Assembly (NCBI RefSeq): GCF_008728515.1
Contig: NC_044984.1
Coordinates: 86,201,277-86,265,276 of the forward strand
DNA: 64,000 bases
Direction: 5' to 3'
Source of the DNA: Papio anubis
Lineage: Eukaryota > Chordata > Mammalia > Primates > Cercopithecidae
Shown: piece after piece, positions 10,116 through 21,205 of the stretch
How the letters are laid out: every line of letters starts with the position of its first letter
Numbering within the stretch: position 1 is the stretch's first letter
Program-made: the position numbers and the translations under genes
Notes under the pieces: model-generated
The model's database searches: none
Told to the model about the DNA's origin: nothing
The model's input: only the letters and a program-made list of their open reading frames with translations

Positions 10116-11320
10116 TCAATGCTTATTTTAACCATTTATTAAAACTCTGGACTGAGGCTGGGGAATGTACAACATTAAACTGAGTGTTGGCTCTAGTTTT
10201 TGCATTCTTCATACAGTAACAAAGCAACAGATATGTTTCAGGTTTTTCGTGTTTTTTTTTTTTTAATGAGTTTTTGACTGATCTTAAACCAACAGTTAAA
10301 TTACGTTTTGTATTTAAGATAATTTTGTCCAATGGATCACTATTTTGTTCTTGTACACACAAACCCTCTGGTCTTCAAGAATATGGCTGATATATCAGAG
10401 AGTTTATGAATCCACAGTGTCATTTGGTGTGCAAAACACTGACCTCAACTCTTAAAGAATAATCAATTATTTGGATTAAATTTGCAAGCATTTTATTTAG
10501 TATCTAACCACCAATTATATGCCCTTGAAGAACTTTTCTGGTATTATTTTACTCTCTAAAAGCTCAGGCCTTGATACTTGAGTATTATTTATGTCACATT
10601 TTGCTCATGTAAGTCTTTGTGTGGAGGTCTTCAAAGATATCACGCCTATTTTGTGATCTTGTTGTGTATAGACTCTTCCATGAAAGCAAAATACATGCAT
10701 TTGGCTGAGTACATTTGGAGCCAAGGTAGGGGAACTGGAATGGAAGAGTCCTTGAATGGTATTTGAGCATTATCTTTTCAAAAAATCATATACAAAATAC
10801 ATTAAAAATCACTCTTGCATGTTACTTTAGACAGAGAGATCCCTAACATTCATTGCTTCCTAATTTTTCCTCTCCTTCTGGGGATACAATTGTGTCACAC
10901 TTTCTAGCCACCTTGTAGTTTGATGGGGCCACATGCTGGTGATGGCCAATGGACTGTGTGTAAACCGATGTGCATTAATTCTGAACCAAACCCTTAACAG
11001 AGAAAATCCTTCCATACACCTTCTCCCCTTCTCCTTTTCCTGGTGAATCTGAAAGCCACACTATAGCCAGAATATGCAGCTATAAGGTGGAGCTTTCCAA
11101 TAGTTCCTTTGTTAGCCTAGATCTCTGAGTGGAGGAGCTTCATGGATACTAGCCACCTTAGAGAGTGGCATGAATCATAAGCATAAGAAATAGGGCTGTG
11201 TTATGTTTGCAATGGAGACTTCAATGCTATTTTTTCCTGATGCATTTCCTCTTCTGACTAACAGCCATGTCTGTGCCCCATGAAATTTCAGTGACTTTTA
11301 ATTTAATTTTGTTTAAAATA
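10116..11320. other. Mostly unique; possible old LTR near 10840-11200
   Basis: No gene is recognised. The stretch with 'ggggccacatgctggtgatggccaatggactgtg' (within 10924-10958) resembles a common mammalian LTR-like repeat containing a 'gccaatggactgtg' block, but I cannot name it with confidence. Confidence 0.3.
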
Positions 11321-11324
11321 CAAC

Positions 11325-11385
11325 TTTTAAGAGTCTGATATGTACTAGGCACTGTGTTTGGTGCCAGGAATGCAAAGATTGAAAA
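11325..11385 (-). repeat. Short L2-like antisense fragment
   Basis: 'ctgatatgtactaggcac', then 'tgtttggtgccaggaatgc', resembles a rearranged antisense L2 3' end. The L1 begins immediately afterwards. Confidence 0.3.
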
Positions 11386-13322
11386 TCTCATATTGAATGG
11401 GCAAAAACTGGAAGCATTCCCTTTGAAATGAAACCCAGCACAAGACAAGGATGCCCTCTCTCACCACTCCTATTTAACACAGCATTGGAAGTTCTGGCCA
11501 GGGCAATCAGGCAAGGGAAAGAAATAAAGGGTATTCACAGAGGAAGAGAGGAAGTCAAATTGTCTCTGTTTGCAGATGACATGATTGTATATTTAGAAAA
11601 CTCCATCGTCTCAGCCCAAAATTTCCTTAGGCTGATAAGCAACTTCAGCAAAATCTCATGATACAAAATCAATGTGCAAAAATCAACAGTATTCCTACAT
11701 AGCAATAACAGTAAAGGCGAGAGCCAAATCACAATGAACTCCCATTCACAATTACCACAAAAAGAATAAAATACCTAGGAACAGAGCTAACAAGGGAAGT
11801 GAAGGACCTCTTCAAGGAAAACTACAAACCACTGCTCAAAGAAATCAGAGATGATGAAAACAAATAGAAAAACATTCTATGACATGGATGGGAAGAATTA
11901 ATATCATGAAAATGCCCATAGTGCCCAAAGCAATTTATAGATGCAATGCTAATGCCATTAAACTACCATTGACATTCTTTACAGAATTGGAAAAAAAAAA
12001 AAAAAAAAAAAAAAAACTATTTTAAAGTTCAAATGGAACCAAAAAGGAGTCCATATGGCCAAAACAATCCTAAGCAAAAAGAACACAGCTGGAGGCATCA
12101 CACTACCTGACTTCAAACTATACTACAGGGCTACAGTAACCAAAACAGCATGGTACTGGTACAAAAATAAACACATAGACCAATAGAAAAGAATAGAGAA
12201 CTCAGAAATACGACCACACACCTACAAGCATCTTATCTTCAACAAACTTAACAAAAACAAGCAATGAGGAAAGGATTCCCTATTTAATACATGGTGCCGG
12301 GATAACTGGCTAACCATATGCAGAAAATTGAAATTGGACCCCTCCTTATACCATGTACAAAAATCAACTTAGGATGTATTAAAAACTTAAATGTAAACCC
12401 AAAACTATAAAAACCCTAGAATCTACACAATATCATTCAGGACACAGGCATGGGCATATATTTTTCATGAAGATGCCAAAAGCAATTGCAACAAAAGCAA
12501 AAATTGATAAATGGAATCTAATTAAACTAAAAAGCTTCTGCACAGCAAAAGAAACTATCATCAAAATGAACAGACAACCTACAGAGTAGGAGAAAAAATT
12601 GCAATCTATCCATCTGAAAAGATCTAATATCCAGAGTCTACAAAGGGCTTAAACAAATCAACAAGCAAAAATACAAAAACAACCCCATTATAAAGTGGGC
12701 AAATGACATGAACACTTCTCAAAAGAAGATATACATGCAGCCAACAAACATTTGAAGAAAAGCTCAACATTACTGATCATTAGAGAAATGCAAGTCTAAA
12801 CAACAAGTGAGATACCATCTCATGCCAGTTAAAATAGCTATTGTTAAAAAGACCAAAACAAAACAAAACAAAACAAAAAAGATGTTCATGAGGTTGTGGA
12901 GAAAAGGGAACACTTTTCTACTGTTGGTGGGAGTGTAAATTAGCTCAACCATTGTAGAAGACAGTGTGGTGATTCCTCAAAGGCATAGAGGCAGAAATAT
13001 TATTAGACCCAGCAATTCCATTACTGGGTATATACCCAAAGGAATACAAATCATTATATTATAAAGATACATGCACACATATGTTCATTGCAGCACTATT
13101 TGCAATAGCAAAGACGTAGATTCAACCTAAATGCCATCAGTGACAGGCTGGATAAAGAAACTGTGGTACATACACACGGTGGAATACTATGCAGACATAA
13201 AAAGGAATGAGACCATGCTCTTTGCAAGGAATAAGATGGAGCTGGAAGCCATTATTCTCAGAAAACTAACGCAAGAACAGAAAACCAAAGACTGCATGTT
13301 CTCACATATAATTGGGAGCTGA
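11386..13322 (+). pseudogene. L1 ORF2 relict (RT to C terminus)
   Basis: This is the decayed remnant of ORF2p, the L1 endonuclease/reverse transcriptase. The longest open stretch, 11428-11661, encodes the RT palm with the FADD catalytic box (L-F-A-D-D-M). After that the frame is broken by a stop at 11659-11661, frameshifts and the 26-A expansion. A later open piece, 13131-13322, matches the ORF2 C-terminal region (HTVEYYADIKRNE) and ends at the expected ORF2 stop. It cannot make a functional protein. Confidence 0.93.
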
Positions 13323-13547
13323 ATGATGAGAACGCATGGACTCATGATGGGAAACAACACACATTGGAGCCTGCCGGGGACTGGGGGAGGGAGAGCATCC
13401 GGAATAGGTTATGGATACTGGGCTTAATACCTAGGTGATGATTTGTGTGGGAAACCACCATGGCACACATTTACCTATGCAGCAAACCTACACATCCTGC
13501 ACATGCACCCCTGAACTTAGAGTAAAAGTTATAGAAAAATAAAAGAA
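11386..13547 (+). mobile_element. 5'-truncated primate L1 (L1PA/L1PB)
   Basis: It starts inside the reverse transcriptase part of ORF2 (tattgaatgggcaaaaactgg) and runs through the ORF2 C-terminal part to a 3' UTR and the typical end 'cccctgaacttag', with a weak A-rich tail. No clear target duplication is seen. It is about 2.16 kb, in the same orientation as the 3' third of the L1 at 36522-43337 and homologous to it. Two internal A-rich tracts have grown: a 26-A run at 11991-12016 and (AAAAC)n at about 12857-12880. Confidence 0.95.
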
Positions 13548-14440
13548 GTTTCTTGAATCTGGCTTTGAGTCAGAAACTAGAAGCCATTAATTTTTAAAAA
13601 GCTACATATTTTTAAAAACTGAAACAGAAGAAAGTGTTCTTCTTCTAGCAAGAATATTTAAACCCTGACACATGCTAAGGAGATGTTCTTGTCCCTGTTG
13701 CTCTCAATATGATTGTTATGAGCTTTCAACACATTCATGCCTTTATTCTAATACAGATCCAAATAGAAGGCACTTTGCAGATCAATAAGTAATTATCATA
13801 CACAGAATTTATTTGTACCATTCCCATCACTTAGCTGTCTGCAGTCTGTCAACTGCATTTGGGCAGAATTTAGAATGTGAATGAACGTAATTGCAAATAG
13901 CTTGTCATGACCCATAAAAGGTTTTCTGAGATGGGAAAGCTCTCTTTTAGCCATCCTGATGACAACAGAAACTGGAATTATCTAGAAGGTAAACAAAAAT
14001 GTAGTTCAACGGTCTCCATCTCCACAACTACTGTATATTGATTTTCTGTCAAGAAGATGTACAACTCTTGGAGCGTGCTCCTTGTATTCTTATTTATTTC
14101 TATATTTATTTACTCATTCATTTATTTTGTGGTGGGGTAGCCATGGCTACCAAGTTGTATAAGCTTCTTAAGTATTAGAATATATACCAAAACCTTAAAA
14201 TGTGTACATAATACAGGGGGGAGGATACTCGTTTAGAAATGAAAAATTAAAAGCATTGTTTCTGGGAGTAGATGGAGCTAGATAATTCCTGCCTGCTGTT
14301 AACATTGTACAGGGGTAAATATTCATATCAACAAATCACTTGAAAAACGAAAGTTTAGAATTAGTCAGGATTCCATGGTGGGTAAGCCATATTACAGGCA
14401 CAGTCCAGTGGAAATATACCAAAAATTTACATACTGTCAC
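13548..14440. other. Unique sequence with (TTTA)n patch
   Basis: No gene is recognised. A TTTA-rich patch lies at about 14085-14130. Confidence 0.45.
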
Positions 14441-14820
14441 TGATGTGGTTTGGCTCTGTGTCCCCACCCAAACTTCATCTCGAATTGTAATTCTCACGTG
14501 TCAAGGGAGGGACCTGTAATCCCCACGTGTCAAGGGAGAAAGGTGATTGGATCATGGGGGCAGTTTCCGCCATGCTGTTCTTGTGATTGTGAGTTCTCAC
14601 GAGATCTTGATGGTTTTATAAGTGTTTGGAAGTTCCTCTTTTGTTCCTCTCTCTTCTCTTGCCTTGTGAAGAAGGAGCCTACTTCCCCTTCCACCCTGAC
14701 TGTAAGTTTCCTGAGTCCTTCCCAGCCATGCTGAACTGTAACTCAATTAAAGCTCTTTCCTTTATAAATTACCCAGCCTCAGGGAAGTTCTTTATAGCAG
14801 TGTGAAAACGGACTAATACA
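14441..14820 (+). mobile_element. Solo MaLR LTR (MST/THE1 group), sense
   Basis: It begins TGATGTGGTTTGGC and ends ACTAATACA, the canonical MaLR LTR ends, and includes 'catgctgttcttgtgattgtg', 'gtttcctgagtccttcccagcc' and an AATTAAA-type polyadenylation region near 14744-14752. A near-perfect target duplication (GTCAC at 14436-14440, GCCAC at 14821-14825) marks a solitary LTR. A tandem copy of the cacgtgtcaagggag segment inside it (about 14496 and 14525) is unusual. No viral coding sequence is attached. Confidence 0.9.
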
Positions 14821-14825
14821 GCCAC

Positions 14826-15470
14826 CTAAATTCCATTTGATATCTCCTCATACCATTTTTTTTTTCTTCAAGTTCACAAGAGAGACAGGACAGAGAGAGA
14901 TGGTCACAGCTCCAATTTCCTACGGACAATAGCAAGGCAATAATGTATTAAATTTTAAAAGACAATAGTAAAACAGTCATTTAATTCAGTAGCTCTAAGC
15001 ATGGCAGATTTACAGTGCCTATTTATATACTAAAGGCTCTACCTGTGGGGTTGACACAGATTTTCCAAATTTATTTAACTATTTTTCGTATCATGTATTA
15101 ACTTCCCATTAATACATGAAAAGTAAGGCCTGAGTAGCTCTCCAGCCTAATCTCTCACCACTCTGCACCTTATAAGATAGGTCACAGAAACACTTCTCCC
15201 AATCTGTACAGTTTTTGCACGTCCCACTTTTATGATCTGGATTTTGTTTTGTTTTGCTTTGCTCTTTTCCCTTACATTTCCGTTGCAGTTTTGATGGACT
15301 CAACCTTCCTTACCTGTAGTCCAGTCCACAGCTTAGCTGTCACTTTGCTGGGAAGATTCCCCTAACATTCCAATTATACACCCATGCACTGGTTCTCCAC
15401 TACCTTCTGCTCTTCTGTCTTAACTAAAATCACTCTTCATTATAGTTACATGCTTAACAATCTCGCTTTC
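14826..15470. other. Unique sequence
   Basis: No gene or repeat is recognised. Confidence 0.4.
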
Positions 15471-15474
15471 CTGT

Positions 15475-15600
15475 TGAATGATAGGCTCCACAGGCCTGCA
15501 TGCTCTGGTGTCTTATTCCCTATTTTAGCTCCAGCGTCTTGTGTGGTTGTTGGCATATCGTAAGTACTAAATAGATATTTATTGAATTGAAATGAATGTC
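15475..15600 (+). repeat. L2 LINE 3' end, sense
   Basis: 'ataggctccacaggcctgc', then 'gtgtggttgttggcatatcgtaagtac', then 'aaatagatatttattgaattgaaatgaatg' follows the sense L2 terminus (ggcacatagtaggtgctcaataaatatttgttgaatgaatg). Confidence 0.65.
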
Positions 15601-16438
15601 CAGAAGCAATGGTTTGAAGAAATGTTCTTGGGGCTTTTGGACTAAGAGAGGCACAAATTCTCAGGAAATTATTGTGCTTTGGACCTGAGTTACATTAAAT
15701 CAAATAAATTATTTTATTTATTTTATTTTATTTCACTTACTTTATTTTTATCTGTAACTATCCTGAGGTCACAGTGTTGTTCATCTGCTAAAGCTAGATG
15801 TTTTAGACTTTGGGAATTGCAACGCCTTGTTTGACTTTGTGTAATTCCATAGCATGTTCATCTCTCCCTAAAAATACCACACAATGTTTATTTCATTTTT
15901 ACATTTAAATATAAATTTGCATGGATATGTTTATGTACTACATTTGAGAACTTCTCTACTTTCAAACTACTTTGAGGCCCACTGGAATGTTTCCAAGTGA
16001 CCAGAAGACTTATGGCCGATTCCTAATTCTTACTCTGGTTCTAACATCCAGAAAAAGTAAATTTTGTTACAAGCTATGTGACTCTCTAAGACATAAAAAA
16101 AGCCTTTCCAGATCACAACTTTTCTCACAAGAGGCAGGAAGCATCATTAGCATGTAGCATAATCAAATTAACTGGTGATTCTTAAATATGTTAGTAACAC
16201 TGCTATAGAATAAGGTCGTGATTCATGTCCTGACCAGTCTTAATTTTTAGAATAGTTTTGTAACTAACATTCTCATGCAGTCTATTCATGGTGCTTTGGT
16301 TTCTCTGAACCATGTTTGATACTGATCCATCTCATAGACGAACTTATTTATTCACTCAATTAATATATTTGAACTATGGCTGATCGTGGTGCCAGGTGCT
16401 GCACCTGTGAAGCAAAGGCTGCTCATCTCTTAGAAGTA
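15601..16438. other. Unique sequence with (TTTTA)n patch
   Basis: A TTTTA/TTTA tract lies at about 15700-15752. The rest shows no gene or recognised repeat. Confidence 0.45.
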
Positions 16439-16448
16439 CAGCTATAGA

Positions 16449-16741
16449 GGTTGGACACAGTGGCTCACGCCTGTAATCCCAGCACTTTGGGAGGCCAAGG
16501 AGGGTGGATCACAAGGTTAGGAGATCGAGACCATCCCGGCTAACACAGTGAAAACCTGTCTCAACTAAAAATACAAAAAAATTAGCCGGGTGTGGTGGCA
16601 CATGCATGTAGCCCCAGCTGCTTGGGAGGCTGAGGCAGGAGAATCGCTTGAACCCTGGAGGCAGAGGTTGCAGTGAGCATAGATCGTGCCACTGCACTCC
16701 AGCCTCGGTGACAGAGTGAGATTCCATCTAAAAAAAAATTC
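16449..16741 (+). mobile_element. AluY-type element
   Basis: A full-length Alu with 'accatcccggctaacacagtg' in the left arm, the AluY/AluSc-type state at that site. It is flanked by the target duplication CAGCTATAGAG (16439-16449 and 16742-16752) and has a short A9 tail. Confidence 0.95.
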
Positions 16742-16752
16742 CAGCTATAGAG

Positions 16753-17369
16753 ATTGCAAAAGAGAAAAGTGATATCTGTAAGTGAAATTGGCATGAGTGA
16801 AAAGAGAGTTAACACTCACAACTAGAATTCTTATATTGTAATTGTAAAACAACAAGGTGTCCTTTAGCAAGGAGCAAAGCAGTGCAAGTATTTGGAAGTC
16901 AGTAGAAACTTTTACCTTTGGAATGGACTCCTTAGTGCTTTCCAGTGGTAATATCTACATGTTTGTCTTAGCATAATGAGAGGTGTTTTCTAGACTCTTT
17001 TTACAGGGTTTAGAGAAAGAGATGATGTTGCCCGTGAACTACCTGGAGCCCCAATCTCATAATCGCATGTGAAAATCAAATTGACTTAAAAGCAAAATAA
17101 GCAAACAACAAGAGCATCAAATTTAGAATAGAACAGAATTTAGAACAACTGGATAGTATAATTTAGAAAAATGTGAGTCAAACAAATTAAAAATAAAGTA
17201 CATTAAATTGTTCAGACTGGCTATATATGAGTGGTGAAATTATCAGTCATTTCTTCTTACTGCTTTTATAAATTTTCAAAATTTTATACAGTGGTCAAGA
17301 CACACATTTTAAATGAAGTTTACTTTTTTCAACTATAGGATTGAAATATGCATTAATTTTATAATTGTA
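16753..17369. other. Unique sequence
   Basis: No gene or repeat is recognised. Confidence 0.4.
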
Positions 17370-17480
17370 AAAAATATATAATCTTTGTTTAATATATAGG
17401 TGTTTAATATATAGATAATATATATCCTGGTTTTAATATATAGGTGTATATATAATATATAATGAGATATATATTTTTTA
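17370..17480. repeat. (TA)n-rich low-complexity tract
   Basis: Imperfect tatata units are interspersed with repeated 'ttaatatataggtgt' modules (17390-17450). Confidence 0.8.
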
Positions 17481-17499
17481 TATAGTGAATTATTTAGAT

Positions 17500-17869
17500 C
17501 AGGGGTCCCCAGCTTTTTTGGCACCATTTCATGGAAGACAATTTTTCCACGGATGGGGTGGTGGAAGATGAGTAGTTTTGGGATGAAACTGTTCTTCTCA
17601 GATCATCAGGCATTAGTTAGATTCTCACAGGGAGTGTGCAACCTAGATCCTTCACCTGCGCAGTTCACAATAGGGTTCTTGCTCCTCTGGGAATCTAATG
17701 CCACTGCTTATCTGACAGGAGGCAGATCTCAGGTAAGCAATGGGGAGTGGTTGTAAATACAGATGAAGCTTCGCTTACTTGTCCTGCTGCTCACCTCCTG
17801 TTTTGCAATCCAGTTCCTAACAGGCCACAGACTGGTACTGCTTTGTGGCCCAGGGATTGGGGACCCCTG
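17500..17869 (-). mobile_element. MER1 (hAT-Charlie) DNA transposon
   Basis: The termini are CAGGGGTCCCC and GGGGACCCCTG, with an 8-bp hAT target duplication differing at one base (ATTTAGAT at 17492-17499, GTTTAGAT at 17870-17877). Blocks 'acaatttttccacgg', 'gatgaaactgttcttctcag', 'cctaacaggccacagactggtac' match MER1A/B in antisense. It is a non-autonomous element with no transposase and contains internal self-complementary blocks (for example 'gattctcacagggag' against 'ctgggaatctaatg'). Confidence 0.93.
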
Positions 17870-18035
17870 GTTTAGATTAAGCATATGGTATCATCCATAA
17901 CATGAGGCCTTACCTCTGCGCTATCATTCAGACATGCTCTATCACATCAAGAAACATAACAGTCCACACATTCCAGCATAAATGTCCTGAGAACATCCTA
18001 TAATTGCTTACCTGTCTCCACCAACCATTTCCCTA

Positions 18036-18070
18036 AACACACACACACACACGCACACACATGCACACAC
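18036..18070. repeat. (CA)n microsatellite, interrupted
   Basis: CA dinucleotides are interrupted by acgc and atgc units. Confidence 0.9.
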
Positions 18071-21010
18071 TGACACTGTCTGGGCCCTTTTAAATCCTAA
18101 AAACCTCTCTCTTTCAATTATCTTCTCCAGCTTCTCCACAGTCTTGCCCATAAAACTACCTTTCTCGTCTTTCAAACCACCCTCTCAGTACATGTAAACA
18201 CATTCAGAAACGTATAATTTTCAGCCATAATAATAAGGCAAACTGCTGTTGTTGCTGGTATACATGTGCATGTATGTTATAATCTCACTATGGAAAAAAC
18301 CCATTTATTTAATATGATAATAGGAAATGGCCCTGTGTATTTCCCATGTTCATATTTTATTTATTATTGTAATTAACTTGATGCCTATCGGAAATATGGA
18401 GTGCCATTTGCATTTTCTCTGGATAGGTTTCTGTTTTTCCTGTTACCTTGTAGCTACCCATTAATACATTTTACTAAAAATAAGAGGACAACTGGGTGAA
18501 AGAATCTCTGTACCATCTATGCAAATCTTCTGTACATCTAAAAATTAGTCCCCAAAACTATGGTAAAAGATAAGAGAAGGGAGAAAAGGAAAAGCAGAGG
18601 TAGAATATGAAGAGGAAAAAAAGCAAGGGAGAAGATGAAGAAAAAACAAAGGTGTGGTTTTTATGGACCAAGAGACAGCGGAACTTCATTCACTAATGGC
18701 ACAATCATTATGTCTGCATTTGTGTGTTTGATGGTCTGTAGCAATCAGTTTTAGTATTGAGGTATAGTGTTAATTAGGGCCTGTGCACCTCCAAGTCAAT
18801 TAAATGTGGTTTATTAATGCATAATTCAATATTGTTATGTATAGCAGAACACATAAAAGGATTTTAAAATTCTGTTTTCTGATGTGGCCTGAATTATTTC
18901 AAGGAAACACCCTCTGTCAAGTGAGTGAAAATGAATAATTATGAGAGTCCTAAAACCCCACAGTTGGGTGGACTGGACGGCTGCTGTTATTAAGCACCCC
19001 AGATTGAAAGGATGGATTCTATCATTACAAGAGCAAAGACAGTGCTGTGATAATTACGAAAACACTGTAGCTTCCATTTTTGCTAATGTTTTTGGTAGAA
19101 TATTTAAAGTCACAGAAGGTGAAGATAGCTCAATTTCTGTATCCTGTTATACTGATTTAGATGAATGCGGTTTTCTACCAGTTGTAGTCACAACAGAGCT
19201 TGCAATCCCTGCGACATGATGATAAGAAAGCGCTGATTTGAGCAAGAAATTAAATGATAATAAACATAGTGTAGACTCAGTGGGGGTGATATTGTTTAAT
19301 GTCAGTAGTGATTGAAACTACCTTCTAGATGACTGAAGCTTTGTTGGCCTCGTCTGTTTATATCAATTCCTTCTTTTCAAAGGCCATTATCCTAAATTGC
19401 ATGTTATATAACTTGTGCTGCCTCCCTCCATCCCACAGCACCACTTCTAAAGCAACTTGATGATGCATATTGTAGAAAAAAAAAAATCTTTCCTGGGCTC
19501 AGCATCCAAGGAGATTACAATCTTGAGACTGTAATGGGAATGGATTAAACTTTGTACAATTTCCTTTTGTCACGTGAATTGAATCCCGTTGTGCTATTTT
19601 CTATACTCCTTTCAATCTTGGTCATGAAAATGATCTATGAAAGTGTTAGCACTGCTTAAGCAACCCTGGCCTGGTTTTAACCCAGTCAGAATCTTACAGT
19701 TTGATTGGCTCTGATTTTTCCCTCCCTGAGAAAACAAAGCCAGAAGACCGGGACAAACCCACCTAACAAATGACAGAACAAGAGAAAGGTCATTGTCCTC
19801 TGGCTCAGGCAGGCTTAATAAGGACATTTAATGATCTTCATGTTGATCTCATGCAAAAAAAAAAAAAAATGGAAGGGGCAGGGGAAATGTTCCAACATAA
19901 ATCCAATCTTGTGACAGCAATTGCACACCTCTGCAAGAGGGAAAATGAAACAGTACAAAGGTCCTTCATTCTCAATGCAGCTACAGGTTTTCACATTCCA
20001 ATCACAGACCCTTTCGCAGATGTCAGACTTCGCATGTTTTCATTACCTTCTAGGTTAAGATGGAGTCATTCAAATCTTGGTGGTGGTCACAGACTTTAAT
20101 ATTGCCTTGAATTGACCAATACCAACAGAGAAAACACAAACATGTCTATTAAGAAAAAGAATAAGAGAATCACTTCCTCAGAACTTGATTTTGTTTTGAT
20201 CTCCCGAGTGTCTTTGATGTTAGGCAGAGCTGCTGCATGCTTTGGGTACTTTGGAAGCATGCAAATGAAACTCATTTGGTTGGGATTTAAAAGTAAAATA
20301 TTTTTGCTACTTATTTTTATATTGATTTCAAGTAATTCTCTAACCATCAATCAATAAATAATTTCCCCAAAGAAAATCCATAAAATTTGATACATTAAGG
20401 TATGCAGAGATTTTTTTAAACCTACACGCTTTAATTTAGCTGAAACCTAAAGTTGTTAATCTTTTATTATGTGACCCTAAGTGGCTTGGTGCATCCCATT
20501 TCTGTATTGCTTTCGAATAACTCACTTGTAAGCATATGTATTTCAAGTGGTTACATAGAGCATAGAATTAGGGATCAGGAAATCAAGGCTATAAGCAACA
20601 AAATCTTGGATTGGTGAGCTATTTTCACCACATGGTATCAGAGATCAGCATGTTCTATAAGAGCAGATTTTGTTGTGTGCTTCTTTCTGAGGACCAATTC
20701 AGAAATCATCCACGAGATTTTCGTCCTATCGCAGGTCACTAGACTGACTACTGAATGTTTCTGCAAAAAGATTTACCAACAGGAAGATGAGCCTTCAGAT
20801 CTATGTTACTTGGTTTTACACTTTCATGTTTGGGTCAACTCAAAATCCTAAATAGGTTACACAATCCTATGATACCCCAACCAGCGCAGTCACGAGCTGG
20901 CCTAAAGGATATTTTACTTAGACCTTAATGGCCTGAATTCCCCCAGGATTTTCCCTGAAAATAAAAATTCATGGGATTGAAGAGCCGACTAACAACATTC
21001 CTAATGTTTC
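18071..21010. other. Repeat-free 2.9 kb, candidate conserved noncoding
   Basis: No interspersed repeat is recognised over almost 3 kb, apart from a purine-rich patch at 18570-18655 and A runs at 19477 and 19854. The segment at about 18700-19260 has balanced composition and dense TAATTA/ATTAAT-type motifs and includes a 92-codon open frame (18941-19219) with no recognised domain and no clear splice sites. I call no gene here. Confidence 0.45.
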
Positions 21011-21014
21011 CTGA

Positions 21015-21205
21015 GTTTTTGTCCAGTGTTAGACACTACCTTAGCACTTCACATGGGAACCTTCTTATAGCCTTATTTTATTTATAAAGGAAGTAGTGTT
21101 ATTGTACCATGCTATAGAAAACTGAGGCTTGAAGAAGATATACATTTTACCCATGTTGGCATAGCTAGAAAGTAGAGAGTCTAGGTCCAGAATTGATGCT
21201 TAACC
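21015..21205 (-). repeat. MIR SINE, antisense
   Basis: In order: 'gtgttagacactaccttagcacttcacatgg', 'ccttatagccttattttatttataaaggaagt', 'gaaaactgaggcttgaagaag', then 'ggcatagctagaaagtagagag', the antisense MIR layout. Confidence 0.8.

Noticed and set aside
14441..14820. Open frame 14450-14734 as a gene
   Set aside because: It lies wholly inside a solitary MaLR LTR, which does not encode protein.
17553..17756. 67-codon ORF and a gtaagc donor-like site
   Set aside because: It falls inside the MER1 transposon, which is non-coding.
18941..19219. 92-codon ORF in a repeat-free region
   Set aside because: No clear acceptor, donor or homology is visible by eye. I prefer the conserved noncoding reading.
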